A stretch of DNA of 64,000 nucleotides from Geopsychrobacter electrodiphilus DSM 16401 (GCF_000384395.1 NZ_ARWE01000001.1:3198501-3262500); one strand, 5' to 3'. Positions 18,953 to 29,321 are shown, counted from the stretch's first letter. Made by a program: numbers and translations. The notes: generated by a model from the sequence alone, not told the origin.

Positions 18953-21163
18953 TCACGCCGGCTCGAGCCCGGCAAACCGCAGGAGCAGCTTCTTCGCTCC
19001 CACTGAGTTGAAATAAACGATCACCTTCTGATTTTCACCAACACCTTCAATGCGGCGCACGGTTCCGACCCCGAACTTGATGTGCCGCACGCGCAGTCCC
19101 AGGCGCAACCCCTCCTCGGCCTCGGGGACGACCTTAACCTCGTCAAAGGATTCGCCGGCCTCCTCGGGCCCGGTCGCTTCAAGCGACCCGGTTTGTACTC
19201 CGCTAAAGAGCCCGGCGAGATTATGTTGACTGCTGACCTCCGGTTTCAGCGTTCCGGCCAGGACTGCGACCGGAATCTCGGCCAGAAAACGGCTCGGCGG
19301 GTTGTACTGATAGCTGCCGTAAATGCGGCGGCGACGTGCATGGGTCAGATAAAGCTGCTCCATGGCGCGCGTCATCCCTACATAACAGAGCCGCCGCTCT
19401 TCCTCGATATCCTCACCTCCTGCTCGGCTGTGAGGGAAGAGGCCGTCCTCCATGCCGGTGACAAATACCACTGGAAACTCGAGCCCTTTGGCGGCATGCA
19501 GGGTCATGAGGGTCGCGCGCTCGAGGCTGCTGTCGTTGCGATCAAGATCGGTCACCAGCGCGATCTCTTCGAGATAATCCTGCAGGCTTCCGGAGCGGCC
19601 CCGGTGCTCCTCCATCCCGGCGAGCAGTTGCTCGAGATTTTCGAGGCGTCCCTGCGCTTCCTGGCGCTGACCCTCGGTCAGGGCGCCCTGCGCCTCTTCA
19701 CGCAGGACCGGCAGATAACCACTCTCTTCGAGCAGCTCTGCGGTGAGCTGCGGGTAAGGCAGACGTTCAAGCCGCTTGCTGAAGTCATCGACTAAATCGA
19801 CAAACACCTTGAGCTTGCGACTGGCGGCCGCACCAAGAGTGCCCTCAGCCAGCGCTAACCGACAGGCGGCGAAAAAACTCCGCTCATCCCCCTGCAGCGC
19901 TATAACCTTGTCGACCGTCGTCTTGCCGATGCCACGCGCCGGGACATTGATGATGCGTTGCGCGGCGACCGAATCGGCCGGGTTGAGCAGCAGCCGCAGA
20001 TAACAAAGTGCGTCCTTGATCTCCATGCGGGTGAAAAACTTGACCCCACCGAACATGACATAGGGGATGCGGGCGAAGGTGAGTGCCTCCTCGAGGGGGC
20101 GGGACTGGGCGTTGGTGCGATAAAAGACCGCAATTTCGCGCAAGCTTCGCCCGCTGCTTTGCAGCCGCTCGATCTCGTTTGCGACAAACCGCGCCTCTTC
20201 GAGATCGTCACCGCAGGCTTCAATGCGCACCAGAGCGCCTTCGGGGTTATCAGTCCAGAGGGTCTTGCCTTTACGCTCGCGGTTCTGTTCGACGACGCCA
20301 CCGGCAGCAGCAAGAATTCTGCTGGTGGAGCGATAGTTCTGTTCCAGGCGGATGGTCTTGGTACCGACATAATCACGTTCGAAGTTGAGAATATTAGTGA
20401 TCTCGGCCCCGCGCCAGGCGTAGATCGACTGGTCATCATCACCGACGACGCACAAGTTGCCATGAGGACGGGCAAGCATATGGATCAGACGATATTGAAT
20501 GCCGTTGGTATCCTGAAATTCATCAACAAGGATGTGTCGAAACCGCGCTTGCCAGCGCTGCAGGATCTCTGGATGCTCGTCAAACAACTGGACCGTTAGC
20601 AAAATCAGATCACCGAAATCGACGGCGTTGGCCTGCTTGAGCCGCTGCTGGTAGCGGCGATAGATCTCGACCAGACCCTGATCTTCATCGTCGGCCAGAT
20701 CCGCCGGTCGCTGCCCGCGATTTTTGGCCTGATCGATGGCGTGGGCCGCCGCGGAAGGCCGCAGACTTTTTTCACCGATCCCCAGTTCGGTCAGCACCAG
20801 CTTGAGCAGGCGCTGCTGGTCCTGGTCATCATAGATGATAAAGTCGCGGCCATAACCGAGAGCCGTAATCTCCTGACGTAAAATACGCACACAACTGGCA
20901 TGAAAAGTCGCCACCCAGGGCGGCTCGGTCTCAGGCAGAATACGTGCCAGACGTTCACGCATCTCGCCGGCGGCCTTATTGGTAAAGGTCACCGCCAGAA
21001 TCTGCCAGGGCGCGATCCCCTGCTCGCGGATCAACCAGGCGACCCGGTGAATCAGGGTGCGCGTCTTGCCCGAACCGGCGCCTGCCAGAATCAGCATGGG
21101 CCCATTGATGTGGGTGACCGCCTCGCGCTGTTGAGGGTTCAACCCGCTGAGCAGATCACTCAT
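18953..21163 (-). CDS. pcrA: UvrD/PcrA-type superfamily 1 DNA helicase
   Basis: A 3'-5' helicase for nucleotide excision and mismatch repair and for removing RecA or stalled RNA polymerase. The 736 residues carry all SF1A motifs: Q-motif LNPQQREAV, Walker A AGAGSGKT (about 31-38), VDEFQD (about 213), QNYRST, TLHAAKGLEF and YVGMTRA. The last ~50 residues (RVRHIKFGVGTVRRIEG) form the Tudor-like RNA-polymerase-binding tail typical of PcrA/UvrD and absent from Rep. It overlaps clcA by 8 nt. Whether it is called pcrA or uvrD is convention. Confidence 0.95.
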   Translation of the reverse strand: MSDLLSGLNPQQREAVTHINGPMLILAGAGSGKTRTLIHRVAWLIREQGIAPWQILAVTFTNKAAGEMRERLARILPETEPPWVATFHASCVRILRQEITALGYGRDFIIYDDQDQQRLLKLVLTELGIGEKSLRPSAAAHAIDQAKNRGQRPADLADDEDQGLVEIYRRYQQRLKQANAVDFGDLILLTVQLFDEHPEILQRWQARFRHILVDEFQDTNGIQYRLIHMLARPHGNLCVVGDDDQSIYAWRGAEITNILNFERDYVGTKTIRLEQNYRSTSRILAAAGGVVEQNRERKGKTLWTDNPEGALVRIEACGDDLEEARFVANEIERLQSSGRSLREIAVFYRTNAQSRPLEEALTFARIPYVMFGGVKFFTRMEIKDALCYLRLLLNPADSVAAQRIINVPARGIGKTTVDKVIALQGDERSFFAACRLALAEGTLGAAASRKLKVFVDLVDDFSKRLERLPYPQLTAELLEESGYLPVLREEAQGALTEGQRQEAQGRLENLEQLLAGMEEHRGRSGSLQDYLEEIALVTDLDRNDSSLERATLMTLHAAKGLEFPVVFVTGMEDGLFPHSRAGGEDIEEERRLCYVGMTRAMEQLYLTHARRRRIYGSYQYNPPSRFLAEIPVAVLAGTLKPEVSSQHNLAGLFSGVQTGSLEATGPEEAGESFDEVKVVPEAEEGLRLGLRVRHIKFGVGTVRRIEGVGENQKVIVYFNSVGAKKLLLRFAGLEPA

Positions 21164-22991
21164 CCTCTTCCCCCAGGGTCCGCGCCATCAGGGCACGATT
21201 GTAGGCCGAGACCATATCATGTCGCGAAATGATCCCGATCAAATGGGAGTGGGTTTCACGATCCACCACCGGTAGCTGTTCGATATTGCGGTAGCCGATC
21301 TTGCGCATGGCCGTATCGAGATCCTCATCGGCATGCGCCGTGATGACATCGAGGGTCGCCAGTTCCTTGACCACAACCAGATCCATCAGTTCCGGTTCGA
21401 ACACCACCCCCATGAAATCCTGCACCGAAATGATCCCGGTCAGTTCCCCTTCCGAATTGACGAGGGGAAAATTGGTGTGATGAGTGCTGGCGATGAAGTG
21501 AGCAAACTCGCCGAGAGTCATACTCTCAGATATCGCTTCAACATTTTTGGCCATCACTGCGTCGACGCGCAAGGCCTTCATGATGTTGCGTTCCTTGCCG
21601 GCCTCGAGATCGATCCCCTCACGCACCAGCTCAGCGGTTTCAAGATTCTCCGTCTTGAAGTGGCGGGCGATGGAGGTGCCGATCACACAAGCGATCATGA
21701 TCGGAATAATAACCTCATAAGAATCGGTGATCTCAAACAGCAGAAAGATGGCGGTCATCGGTGAATGAGTGGCGGCCGACAGAAAAGCGCCCATGCCGAC
21801 CAGCGCATAGGCGCCGGGAGCCAGATGCAAGGCCGGAAAGAGTTGCGCACAGATCAGACCGAAAGCGCCGCCGGTGACCGCACCCAGATAGAGACAGGGG
21901 GCAAACATCCCGCCCGGCATCCCGGAGTTGATGGTGATCGAGGTCGCCACCGCCTTGACCAGAATCAGCGCCAGCAGCAGCAAGGGTTGATGCCCGGCGA
22001 GAACCGTACTGATGAATTCATAGCCGTTGCCATAGACCTGCGGGAGTCCGACCCCGATCATACCGACGGCCAGGCCCCCCATAATCGGCTTGGCCAAGCG
22101 ATGCAGACGCAGGGATTCGATGCCGTCCTTGATGCGAAAATGCAGTTCGATAAACCCGCTGGCCAATAAGCCGATGATCGAGCCGAGAACCAGATAGAGC
22201 AGCAGCTCCCAGGGGCTTTGCATCAGGTAGGCTGGTGCGCCCAGTTCGGTGGCGTTGCCGAGCAGCGCCCGCGAGACGACGGTTGCCATTCCACTGGCGA
22301 TTACGATGGAGGTAAAACTGGCGAGCTCAAAGGAGGAGAGCAGCACGATTTCGGCGGCAAAAAAGACCCCGGCGATCGGCGCATTAAAGGTCGCGGCGAC
22401 CCCGGCGGCGGCGCCGCAGGCGACCAGCACCTTGAGCCGATCCCCGCCCATTTTGAACAGCATCCCGAACTGGCTGCCGATGGTCCCGCCGATCACGGCG
22501 ATCGGACCTTCCTGCCCGGCACTCCCCCCGGCCCCCAGGGTAATTGCCGCCGCCAGACCTCGAGTAAACAGGGGTCTGAAGGGCAACTTGGCGCCTTTCA
22601 GGTTGACCTTGACCAGAAATCCGGCGAACCCGCCTTTTAGATCCTTACTGAAGTAGAACCAGAGCGGGACCAGCAACAGCCCACCGAGCGCCGGGAAGAC
22701 AAAGGTCAACAGCCGCGCCGTCGACCAGTGATCCGGGTCGATGTGCAGCAGCTGCTCCCCCTGCGTCACGATGAGAAAATGAATCAGCTCAATGGTTTTG
22801 CGAAAGGCGTAGTTACCCAGGCCCGCCAGCACGCCAATAACCACCGCCAGCCCCACCATAAAGGTGTTTTCACTGACCTGGAAATGACGTAAGAACTTTC
22901 GGTTAAGATGTCGGATTCTTCGAGAAAAGGGGTTTCTAAAAGAAATAAAGTTACGCACTGAAGGCTTAAACAAACCGCGGCACCTCGTCAA
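21156..22991 (-). CDS. CLC-type chloride channel/antiporter with two CBS domains
   Basis: A membrane Cl- transporter of 611 residues. Hydrophobic helices fill about 45-430. The selectivity-filter motifs are GSAGQEGP (about 156; this Glu is the gating/proton residue in H+/Cl- exchangers), GAGGSAGQEGPIAVIGG in context, and GAFLSAATHSPMTA near 385. Two CBS domains fill about 475-600 and would bind adenine nucleotides. The start is uncertain: the longest frame opens with TTG at 22991, and a GTG lies at 22958. The residues between are basic and could be a cytosolic tail. It overlaps pcrA by 8 nt. Confidence 0.9.
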   Translation of the reverse strand: MTRCRGLFKPSVRNFISFRNPFSRRIRHLNRKFLRHFQVSENTFMVGLAVVIGVLAGLGNYAFRKTIELIHFLIVTQGEQLLHIDPDHWSTARLLTFVFPALGGLLLVPLWFYFSKDLKGGFAGFLVKVNLKGAKLPFRPLFTRGLAAAITLGAGGSAGQEGPIAVIGGTIGSQFGMLFKMGGDRLKVLVACGAAAGVAATFNAPIAGVFFAAEIVLLSSFELASFTSIVIASGMATVVSRALLGNATELGAPAYLMQSPWELLLYLVLGSIIGLLASGFIELHFRIKDGIESLRLHRLAKPIMGGLAVGMIGVGLPQVYGNGYEFISTVLAGHQPLLLLALILVKAVATSITINSGMPGGMFAPCLYLGAVTGGAFGLICAQLFPALHLAPGAYALVGMGAFLSAATHSPMTAIFLLFEITDSYEVIIPIMIACVIGTSIARHFKTENLETAELVREGIDLEAGKERNIMKALRVDAVMAKNVEAISESMTLGEFAHFIASTHHTNFPLVNSEGELTGIISVQDFMGVVFEPELMDLVVVKELATLDVITAHADEDLDTAMRKIGYRNIEQLPVVDRETHSHLIGIISRHDMVSAYNRALMARTLGEEDE

Positions 22992-23282
22992 ATCCTTTGA
23001 CCATCAAAAAAATAACGTCCCAACCTGAATTCAAAATCGACCTCGATCACCACGGAAATTGAGAAAAACAGTTTCATAACCATCAACAGACACAAGCCAA
23101 CCAAAAGCGGCGGCTATTATGCCCTCAAACAGGTTGACTATCATAGTAAAGAATAAGCGGCAGGGCAAATAGAGGGGCTCACAAAAAAACTTTGCGAAGA
23201 TAGCTCAAAACTCCAACAATTTCGGCGGTCGGTCATTGTACATTGATTGAAAACGGTTACCCGGCGGCCTTACACATCAGCC
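22992..23282. other. Intergenic spacer after the type I secretion operon
   Basis: 291 bases between the hlyD-like stop and the clcA start, both genes on the minus strand. I see no convincing reading frame, no strong stem-loop and no T-run terminator. The sequence is AT-richer than its neighbours and probably contains the clcA promoter. Confidence 0.4.
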
Positions 23283-24599
23283 TCAGATCAGACTGACCCC
23301 CTCATCCAGATATTTAATCAAGGGGTAGAGAAAAAACTCGATGATGCGCCGCTTCCCCACCTTCACCTCCGAGGTCACGCTCATGCCCACCGTAATAGGC
23401 GTCTCGACCCCATCAATCATCAGGGTATTTTTGTCCGGGGCGATATAGAGTTCATAGACCAACCCCAGCCTCTGGTCTTCAAGGCTGTCCTTTGAAACCT
23501 GAATGACCTTGCCCTCAATGATGCCGTACTTCTGGAAACTGAAGGTATCAACCTTGATCGAAGCCAGCATATTTTCGGCGACAAAACCGGCGTCCTGATT
23601 CGGCAGCAGGGCCTTGATCAGCAGAGGCGAATGACTCGGGACGATGTATGCAAGCTTCTCGCCCGGAGCCACCACGCCGCCGATGGTATGGAACAGCAGC
23701 TGCGAGACATAGCCATCAACCGGCGCGGAGAGCTGCTGGCGGGTACTCACAAACAGGGCCTTTTCAATCCGGGAGTGCAGATAGAGGTAGCGCTGCTTCT
23801 TCTCGGCCAGATCTGTGAGCAGCCGGTGACGGTCTTCTGCTTCAATAGCGGCGATCTCCTGATGAGTCTGCATCTTCAGGGCCTCCAGCTCAGCGACCCG
23901 ATATGACGCGGCTTTGAGATCGCTCTGGTACTGGGTCATTTCAGCTTCGCTGCGCTCGAATTCATCCCGGCTGATAATATTTTTAACCTGCCGCAGCCGC
24001 TCAAGCTTTTCTGATGACCTGTCGAACAGATAACCAGTCTGCTCGGCCTTTTTGCCCTCTGCTGCCAGTCGTTCATCAAGCTGCACCAGGCCTTCCCGCT
24101 TGACCTGGATCTGTTTTCTTAATCGCGCTTGTTCCGCTAGATAGAGTTGCTGCTGCACGCGCAGGACCTCGGCATCATATTGCGTGTCGTCAATCGCAAA
24201 CGCGCGGTTTTCAAGAAGTGCGTTAATCCGCACGATCTCGAGTTGCGCCTGTTTCAGATCGGCCTGCATTGAGGCCAGTTCAGGGTCGACATCCGAAGGA
24301 TCGATCTCCATCAAAATCTGCCCCTTAGTAACATAATCCCCCGGCTGAATCAGGATACTGCGTACCACCCCGGCATTCAGCGGCTGCAAGGTTTTTACTT
24401 CGCCAGCGGGGATAACCTTCCCTCGGGCGGAGACAACGATGTCGACCTCGCCGAAGAACATCCAGAGGCAGGTAAAGAAGATAGCGCCAATCACAATCCA
24501 GAAAACGGCACGACCCAGAGGATTGAGAGGCCGCTCCTCAATTTCAACCAGAAGTGGCTTGAATTCATGACGATCATCTGCGGGCTTGAATTTAAACAT
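23283..24599 (-). CDS. Type I secretion membrane-fusion protein (HlyD family)
   Basis: Periplasmic adaptor of the exporter, 438 residues from the ATG at 24599, which has an AGGG six to seven bases upstream and follows the ABC gene's stop by 2 nt. One TM helix (about 32-52) follows a short cytosolic tail. A lipoyl half (GKVIPAGEVKTLQPLNAGVVRSI), a long coiled-coil stretch (about 115-285), the second lipoyl half (LSAPVDGYVSQL) and the conserved C-terminus GMSVTSEVKVGKRRIIEFFLYPL are all present. It is the last gene of the RTX-lipase/exporter operon. Confidence 0.95.
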   Translation of the reverse strand: MFKFKPADDRHEFKPLLVEIEERPLNPLGRAVFWIVIGAIFFTCLWMFFGEVDIVVSARGKVIPAGEVKTLQPLNAGVVRSILIQPGDYVTKGQILMEIDPSDVDPELASMQADLKQAQLEIVRINALLENRAFAIDDTQYDAEVLRVQQQLYLAEQARLRKQIQVKREGLVQLDERLAAEGKKAEQTGYLFDRSSEKLERLRQVKNIISRDEFERSEAEMTQYQSDLKAASYRVAELEALKMQTHQEIAAIEAEDRHRLLTDLAEKKQRYLYLHSRIEKALFVSTRQQLSAPVDGYVSQLLFHTIGGVVAPGEKLAYIVPSHSPLLIKALLPNQDAGFVAENMLASIKVDTFSFQKYGIIEGKVIQVSKDSLEDQRLGLVYELYIAPDKNTLMIDGVETPITVGMSVTSEVKVGKRRIIEFFLYPLIKYLDEGVSLI

Positions 24600-24601
24600 G
24601 C

Positions 24602-26695
24602 TCAACCCTGCTGACTTGAGAGGTTATGGTAATAGCCACGTTGAGCGAGCAACTGCTCATGGCTGCCGGATTCAACCAGGCGCCCCTTGTCGAGCACCAG
24701 AATCAGGTCGCAGTCCTTGATGGTCGCCAGGCGATGGGCAATGATGATCGTGGTGCGCCCCTTCTTGATCGACTGCATATTCTGCTGGATGATCCGCTCC
24801 GACTCATAATCGAGGGCCGAGGTCGCCTCATCAAAGATCAACAGCCGTGGATTGGTAATCAACGCCCTGGCAATAGCGATCCGTTGCCGCTGACCGCCCG
24901 ACAATGACGAACCACGCTCGCTGACTTCGGTGTCATACCCGCCCGGCAATTGCGCGACGAATTCATGGGCACCGGCAATCCGGGCCGCCTGCAGAATCAG
25001 CTCCATCGGGGCATCCGGCTTCGACAGGGCGATATTGTCGCGAATAGTGCCGCTAAACAGGTAGTTCTCCTGCAACACCACCCCGATATTGAAGCGCAAC
25101 CAGTACGGGTTCAGGTGCCGGGCGTCGATCTCATCAATATAGATCGACCCTTCGCTTGGGAGGTAAAGCCGCTGCAGCAGTTTCGCCAGGGTACTTTTGC
25201 CACTCCCGCTGCGCCCGACAATCCCGACACTCGTTCCCGCCCTGATCGAAACGGACAGCCCGTCCAGAACCAGCGGCCCATCTGGCGCGTATTTGAATGA
25301 GACCTGATCGAGCTTCACCTCCCCTTTGAGCTCTGGCAGGGTAATCGCCTTTTCGGTGGTCAGTTCCGTCGGATGGTTGAGAATGTCCCCCAGCCGGTCA
25401 ACGGAGAGCAGGGCCTGCTGGAATTCGTTCCACAGGTTGACCAGCCGCAACACCGGACCGGCAAACTGCGCGGAGAACATCTGAAAGGCGATCAACTGAC
25501 CGATGGTCAGATCTCCCTGCAGCACCGCCTTGACCCCAAGATAGAGGACCGTGATGGTCATCAGACGGCGCAAGGTCCCGGAAATTGCCCCGGAGATATT
25601 CGACATGTTCGCCAGATTGAAACTTGAACTAACATAACGTCCCAGATGATCTTCCCAGCGGTTCTGCATGGTCCCTTCCACCGCCAGCGACTTGACCGTT
25701 TGGACGCCTGTCACCGACTCGACCAGATAGGAGTTGGAGGAAGCGGCCATCTGAAACTTACGCTCCAGGCGACGCCGTAATTCCGGAGTAATGATCAGGT
25801 AGAGCAGCGCGATCACCGAGACAAACCCAAGGACCACCAGAGTCAGCTTGACGCTGTACAAGAGCATCACCGCGACAAAAACGCAGGAGAAGAACAGGTC
25901 GATAATTACGCTGACCGCCTTGTTGGTAATAAACTCGCGGATGGTGTCCAGCTCCCTGACCCGGGCAGCGATATTGCCGACCTTGCGCGATTCAAAGTAG
26001 CGAAAGGGGAGTGCCAGCAGGTGCCTGAAGAGTTTTGCGCCGAGCTTGACGTCCAATTTGTGCGCAGTATGGATAAAAATATAGTTCCGCGCGATATTCA
26101 GCAGCAGTTCGAAACTGGCAATCGCCAGAAAGGCGACAGCCAGGACGTCGAGCGTGGTCAGGCTGCGGTGGACAATGACCTTGTCGAGGATGACCTGGGT
26201 GAAGAGCGGCGTCACCAGGCCGAAGAGCTGCACCACGAAGGAACCGAGCAGCACCTCGCCGATGATCCGTTTAAACGTGATGATCTCCTGCAAAAACCAC
26301 TTGAAACCGAACACCACCTGAGAATTGATCTTCTTGTGCCGCAAAATGATGAATTGGGCGTAGGCCGTTTCGACCTCTGCGGTTGTTCTTTCGACGGTCT
26401 TCTTCGTCGCCGGATCGAACAGTAAACATTTTCCGGTGTCCTTGTTCTTCTTGAGCAAGACCGCATACTGACCATCAGCACCAACGGCAATGGCAGGCAA
26501 GGGGTAAGCGTCAGCCAGCTTGGCGACCGTCAGGTTTTTCAGTTTCGCCTTAAAATCAAAGCGCTGGGCGATCCGCAACAATTCATCCGGGGTCACTAAT
26601 GCTTGCAAACTGAATTCACGGGCGACGGACCGGATATCAACATCGATCCGGTTGATCCGTGCGACCAGATCAAACGCGAGCAGAGCAGAATTCAT
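24602..26695 (-). CDS. Type I secretion ABC exporter (HlyB-like, with C39-like domain)
   Basis: Inner-membrane ATPase that would recognise the C-terminal signal of the RTX protein. The 697 residues show an N-terminal C39-peptidase-like region (about 1-130). No catalytic Cys is present at its start, so it is the non-proteolytic type that docks unfolded substrate. Six TM helices (about 155-430) and a nucleotide-binding domain follow, with Walker A GRSGSGKST, signature LSGGQRQRIA and Walker B LLIFDEATSALD. It overlaps the TolC-like gene by 4 nt (ATGA) and is 2 nt from hlyD. Confidence 0.96.
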   Translation of the reverse strand: MNSALLAFDLVARINRIDVDIRSVAREFSLQALVTPDELLRIAQRFDFKAKLKNLTVAKLADAYPLPAIAVGADGQYAVLLKKNKDTGKCLLFDPATKKTVERTTAEVETAYAQFIILRHKKINSQVVFGFKWFLQEIITFKRIIGEVLLGSFVVQLFGLVTPLFTQVILDKVIVHRSLTTLDVLAVAFLAIASFELLLNIARNYIFIHTAHKLDVKLGAKLFRHLLALPFRYFESRKVGNIAARVRELDTIREFITNKAVSVIIDLFFSCVFVAVMLLYSVKLTLVVLGFVSVIALLYLIITPELRRRLERKFQMAASSNSYLVESVTGVQTVKSLAVEGTMQNRWEDHLGRYVSSSFNLANMSNISGAISGTLRRLMTITVLYLGVKAVLQGDLTIGQLIAFQMFSAQFAGPVLRLVNLWNEFQQALLSVDRLGDILNHPTELTTEKAITLPELKGEVKLDQVSFKYAPDGPLVLDGLSVSIRAGTSVGIVGRSGSGKSTLAKLLQRLYLPSEGSIYIDEIDARHLNPYWLRFNIGVVLQENYLFSGTIRDNIALSKPDAPMELILQAARIAGAHEFVAQLPGGYDTEVSERGSSLSGGQRQRIAIARALITNPRLLIFDEATSALDYESERIIQQNMQSIKKGRTTIIIAHRLATIKDCDLILVLDKGRLVESGSHEQLLAQRGYYHNLSSQQG

Positions 26696-28014
26696 TGCAG
26701 GGCCTTATGCAGGAAGTCGAGAGTTAACGCAGAAGTAGCATAATCGACCTGCCACAATTCAACGTTAAGACGCTGCCGGGTCAGTTCGATTATTTTGCGC
26801 TGGAAGCTGACCTGATCCGAAATCTGCTGCGCCGCCAACTGCACGGCGTCATCCTGCGCCTGCGCAATCTGCTCCAGTTGCCGCAGCCTCTTCGCCTCAC
26901 CTGCCGCGTAGGTCTCATAACGGTTAACGTCCTGCGAGAGTTCCTGTTCGAGTTCAGCCTTTTTCAGCTGTTGTTGATAGCGAAGGCCGGCTATTTCATG
27001 TTGCAACCGCAGCCTCTTCGCCTGGCTTTCAAAACCGCTGAAGAGGGGCCACTCCAGGTAAACCGTGACCGAGGCCTCTCTGGACTTAAGATCTGTCAGG
27101 GAATGGGCAAAACTGTCCGTATTGCTGCCGAACATTCGGTAGGATCCATACAGGGTCAGTTTAGGCAACATCGAACGTTTCAGCATCGACAGTTCGGCCT
27201 CTTTCTTTTCAGTCTGCTGCCGGGCAACCAGAACCTCAGGCGCAACATCCAGATCGATACGGGTAAGAATGCCGTCAACGGGAGCCAGCTCCGCCAGGTG
27301 AATCTGTTCGCCGCGATAGGTTTGCCGGGTATAGGAGGAAAAACTGTCTAACGCATCCTGAAAACGAACCTTCAGAACCCCCAGCTGACTCAGCGTTTCC
27401 GCCAGATTTATTGCGGCGGTCCCGAGCTGCTCACGGCCGAGAGTGCCTGCCTGTTTCAGCTGTTTGCTCAGGTGGAAGATCTTGTCTTGCCGATCGAGGA
27501 TCACCCCCTGGACCTGAATCTGTTTTTGCAATTTCAAGCCGTTTGCGTAAGCGGTCAAAAGTTTTTTGCGGAGGTCAATAAACGTCTGTTTTTCCGTTAA
27601 ACTGGCAATCTGCACTTGTTTTTTCGCGTTCTCAACGGTCAGTTTTCGCACGCCAAAATCGAACAGATTGTAACTGAGGCCGGCGATCAGGGAATGCTTA
27701 TAGCCGGAGCTATTATTGGCAATCACGGCATCGCCGACCGTAGCGACACCGGCATTCACCTCGAAGGCATGGACATATTCGTTGCCGAGACGCACTGACA
27801 ACTGCGGATAATAGTCCGCCATGGCCTCACCTATGTAGGCCTGGCTGGCCTGAACATCTTCCCCGGCGATTTTAATCTCGTAGCAGTTTTTCTGTGCAGC
27901 AGACAAAAGCGACTCGAAATCGAGTTGCTCCGCAAAAGCGGAAGAGACACAACAGAAAATCAGTAAAAACGAAAGGGCCGAGAAGGCCTTTGGCCGGAAC
28001 CGAGCAATCACCAC
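26692..28014 (-). CDS. TolC-family outer-membrane channel
   Basis: 440 residues with a signal peptide (about 1-28, cleavage after AFA) and the TolC-type double repeat of long alpha-helical and beta-strand segments. It would form the outer-membrane exit duct. The start is GTG, immediately after the glycosyltransferase stop codon, with GAGGG inside that gene as ribosome site, so translation is coupled. It overlaps the ABC exporter by 4 nt. Gene order makes it the dedicated duct of this exporter. Confidence 0.92.
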   Translation of the reverse strand: MVIARFRPKAFSALSFLLIFCCVSSAFAEQLDFESLLSAAQKNCYEIKIAGEDVQASQAYIGEAMADYYPQLSVRLGNEYVHAFEVNAGVATVGDAVIANNSSGYKHSLIAGLSYNLFDFGVRKLTVENAKKQVQIASLTEKQTFIDLRKKLLTAYANGLKLQKQIQVQGVILDRQDKIFHLSKQLKQAGTLGREQLGTAAINLAETLSQLGVLKVRFQDALDSFSSYTRQTYRGEQIHLAELAPVDGILTRIDLDVAPEVLVARQQTEKKEAELSMLKRSMLPKLTLYGSYRMFGSNTDSFAHSLTDLKSREASVTVYLEWPLFSGFESQAKRLRLQHEIAGLRYQQQLKKAELEQELSQDVNRYETYAAGEAKRLRQLEQIAQAQDDAVQLAAQQISDQVSFQRKIIELTRQRLNVELWQVDYATSALTLDFLHKALQ

Positions 28015-29238
28015 TTACGCCCTCAGAGTGCTTGCTATCAAGCGTTCGCAGTGATCCACAACTGCGGTCACTGGCTCGATTCGCTTCAAGGCGGCATTTT
28101 TCTTCGCCAGCGATTCACCGACTGCGGAAAAACGCGAGTCCTCCAGCAGTGTGGACAGGTCATCTTGAATCTGCTGTTGACTGGCGCCCTCCCTGACATA
28201 GAGACCAGCCCCCAGTTTTTCAACCTGAAGCGCATTATGAAACTGCTCAAGCTGCTCAGGGAGCAGCAGCACAGGTTTCCCGGCGAACAAGGCGTCAGAG
28301 AGGGTGTTCTTCCCCGCGTGGCAGACGACAACATCTGCGACCTCCAGTGCCTCGCTCAAATCGCAGGGTTCGACACAGATCTTCAGCCCTGGCCGCTGAA
28401 ACTCTTCCCGTGCCTTCTCTGGCAAGCCTGCGCAAACAATCAGGCCGACACAATCCAACGCCGCGATGCTCGCGATTGTGGCCAGACACAGCCTGGCGGA
28501 CGGCTTGAGATAGGCAAAAACCCTCTTCCCCGCTTCTGTCGGCCAGATCGCAGGCTCCATACTCCCCGTCTCCTGAGGCGGGCGCAGATAGGTCGCAGAT
28601 CGCCAATTCTTCTGCATATCGATTTCAGGGACCATGAACAGAAAAATATGGTCTGCCTGAAAGAGATCGGATACCTGCCGAATGGGTGAGACCCTGCACT
28701 TTTTCAAAACCTGATTGACAATACCGACAACCAGCTTTTCACTCGACTGGGTCTGCTTCTGGCCGTCTTCGTTCCAGGGCCGCAGGCAGCGATCCGGCAA
28801 CCCCGCGGTGCTCTCCCCGAACCCTGAACTGATGATGACTTTGGGAATTGTCCCATCGCGCGCAGCTAAAAATGCCGTGGGGGCGTAATCCAGCAACAGC
28901 AAATCGGGCTGAAGGGTTTTAAACAAGGTCTGCCAGGCCAGGGTCAGGGTCAAAAGTCCCCTCGCGTTTCCGTAGCCTTTATGCAACAAAATGTCGGAGA
29001 AACAGACCGGCTCGCGCTCTGTCCGCAGGCGCGGCAACCAGACCGGGGCCTGATAAAGCCCAACCGGAAGGTGGGCAACAAACTCATAGGCCCGGGAAAG
29101 ATCCTGCAGGCACAAGGAGACGCGGTCCCCTCTGGCGATGAATCCTTTGGCGATCGAGGCAATCCGGGTGATATGGCCCAAGCCACCGCCGAGTTCCCAG
29201 GCAATCAAGATATGGCGCTGTTGGGAGGAGACCTTCAT
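28015..29238 (-). CDS. Glycosyltransferase, UGT/MurG-like (GT-B fold)
   Basis: 407 residues without TM helices. The N-terminus has a glycine-rich acceptor-side loop (AWELGGGLGHITRI, about 12-25). The C-terminal half has the nucleotide-sugar site of GT1/GT28 enzymes: VCHAGKNTLSDALFAGKPVLLLPEQLEQFHNA (about 310-340). It lies between the RTX gene (83 nt upstream) and the tolC-like gene (0 nt). Inference: it could glycosylate the RTX protein in the cytoplasm before export, or make a surface glycolipid. The acceptor cannot be determined from sequence. Confidence 0.85.
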   Translation of the reverse strand: MKVSSQQRHILIAWELGGGLGHITRIASIAKGFIARGDRVSLCLQDLSRAYEFVAHLPVGLYQAPVWLPRLRTEREPVCFSDILLHKGYGNARGLLTLTLAWQTLFKTLQPDLLLLDYAPTAFLAARDGTIPKVIISSGFGESTAGLPDRCLRPWNEDGQKQTQSSEKLVVGIVNQVLKKCRVSPIRQVSDLFQADHIFLFMVPEIDMQKNWRSATYLRPPQETGSMEPAIWPTEAGKRVFAYLKPSARLCLATIASIAALDCVGLIVCAGLPEKAREEFQRPGLKICVEPCDLSEALEVADVVVCHAGKNTLSDALFAGKPVLLLPEQLEQFHNALQVEKLGAGLYVREGASQQQIQDDLSTLLEDSRFSAVGESLAKKNAALKRIEPVTAVVDHCERLIASTLRA

Positions 29239-29321
29239 AGAAACAAAGACCCTTGGTCTGGCATAAAACGCTGCCGGCCGGGGACCCGACTGACGGCGTT
29301 TATTTCATTAAAGTAAGTGAG

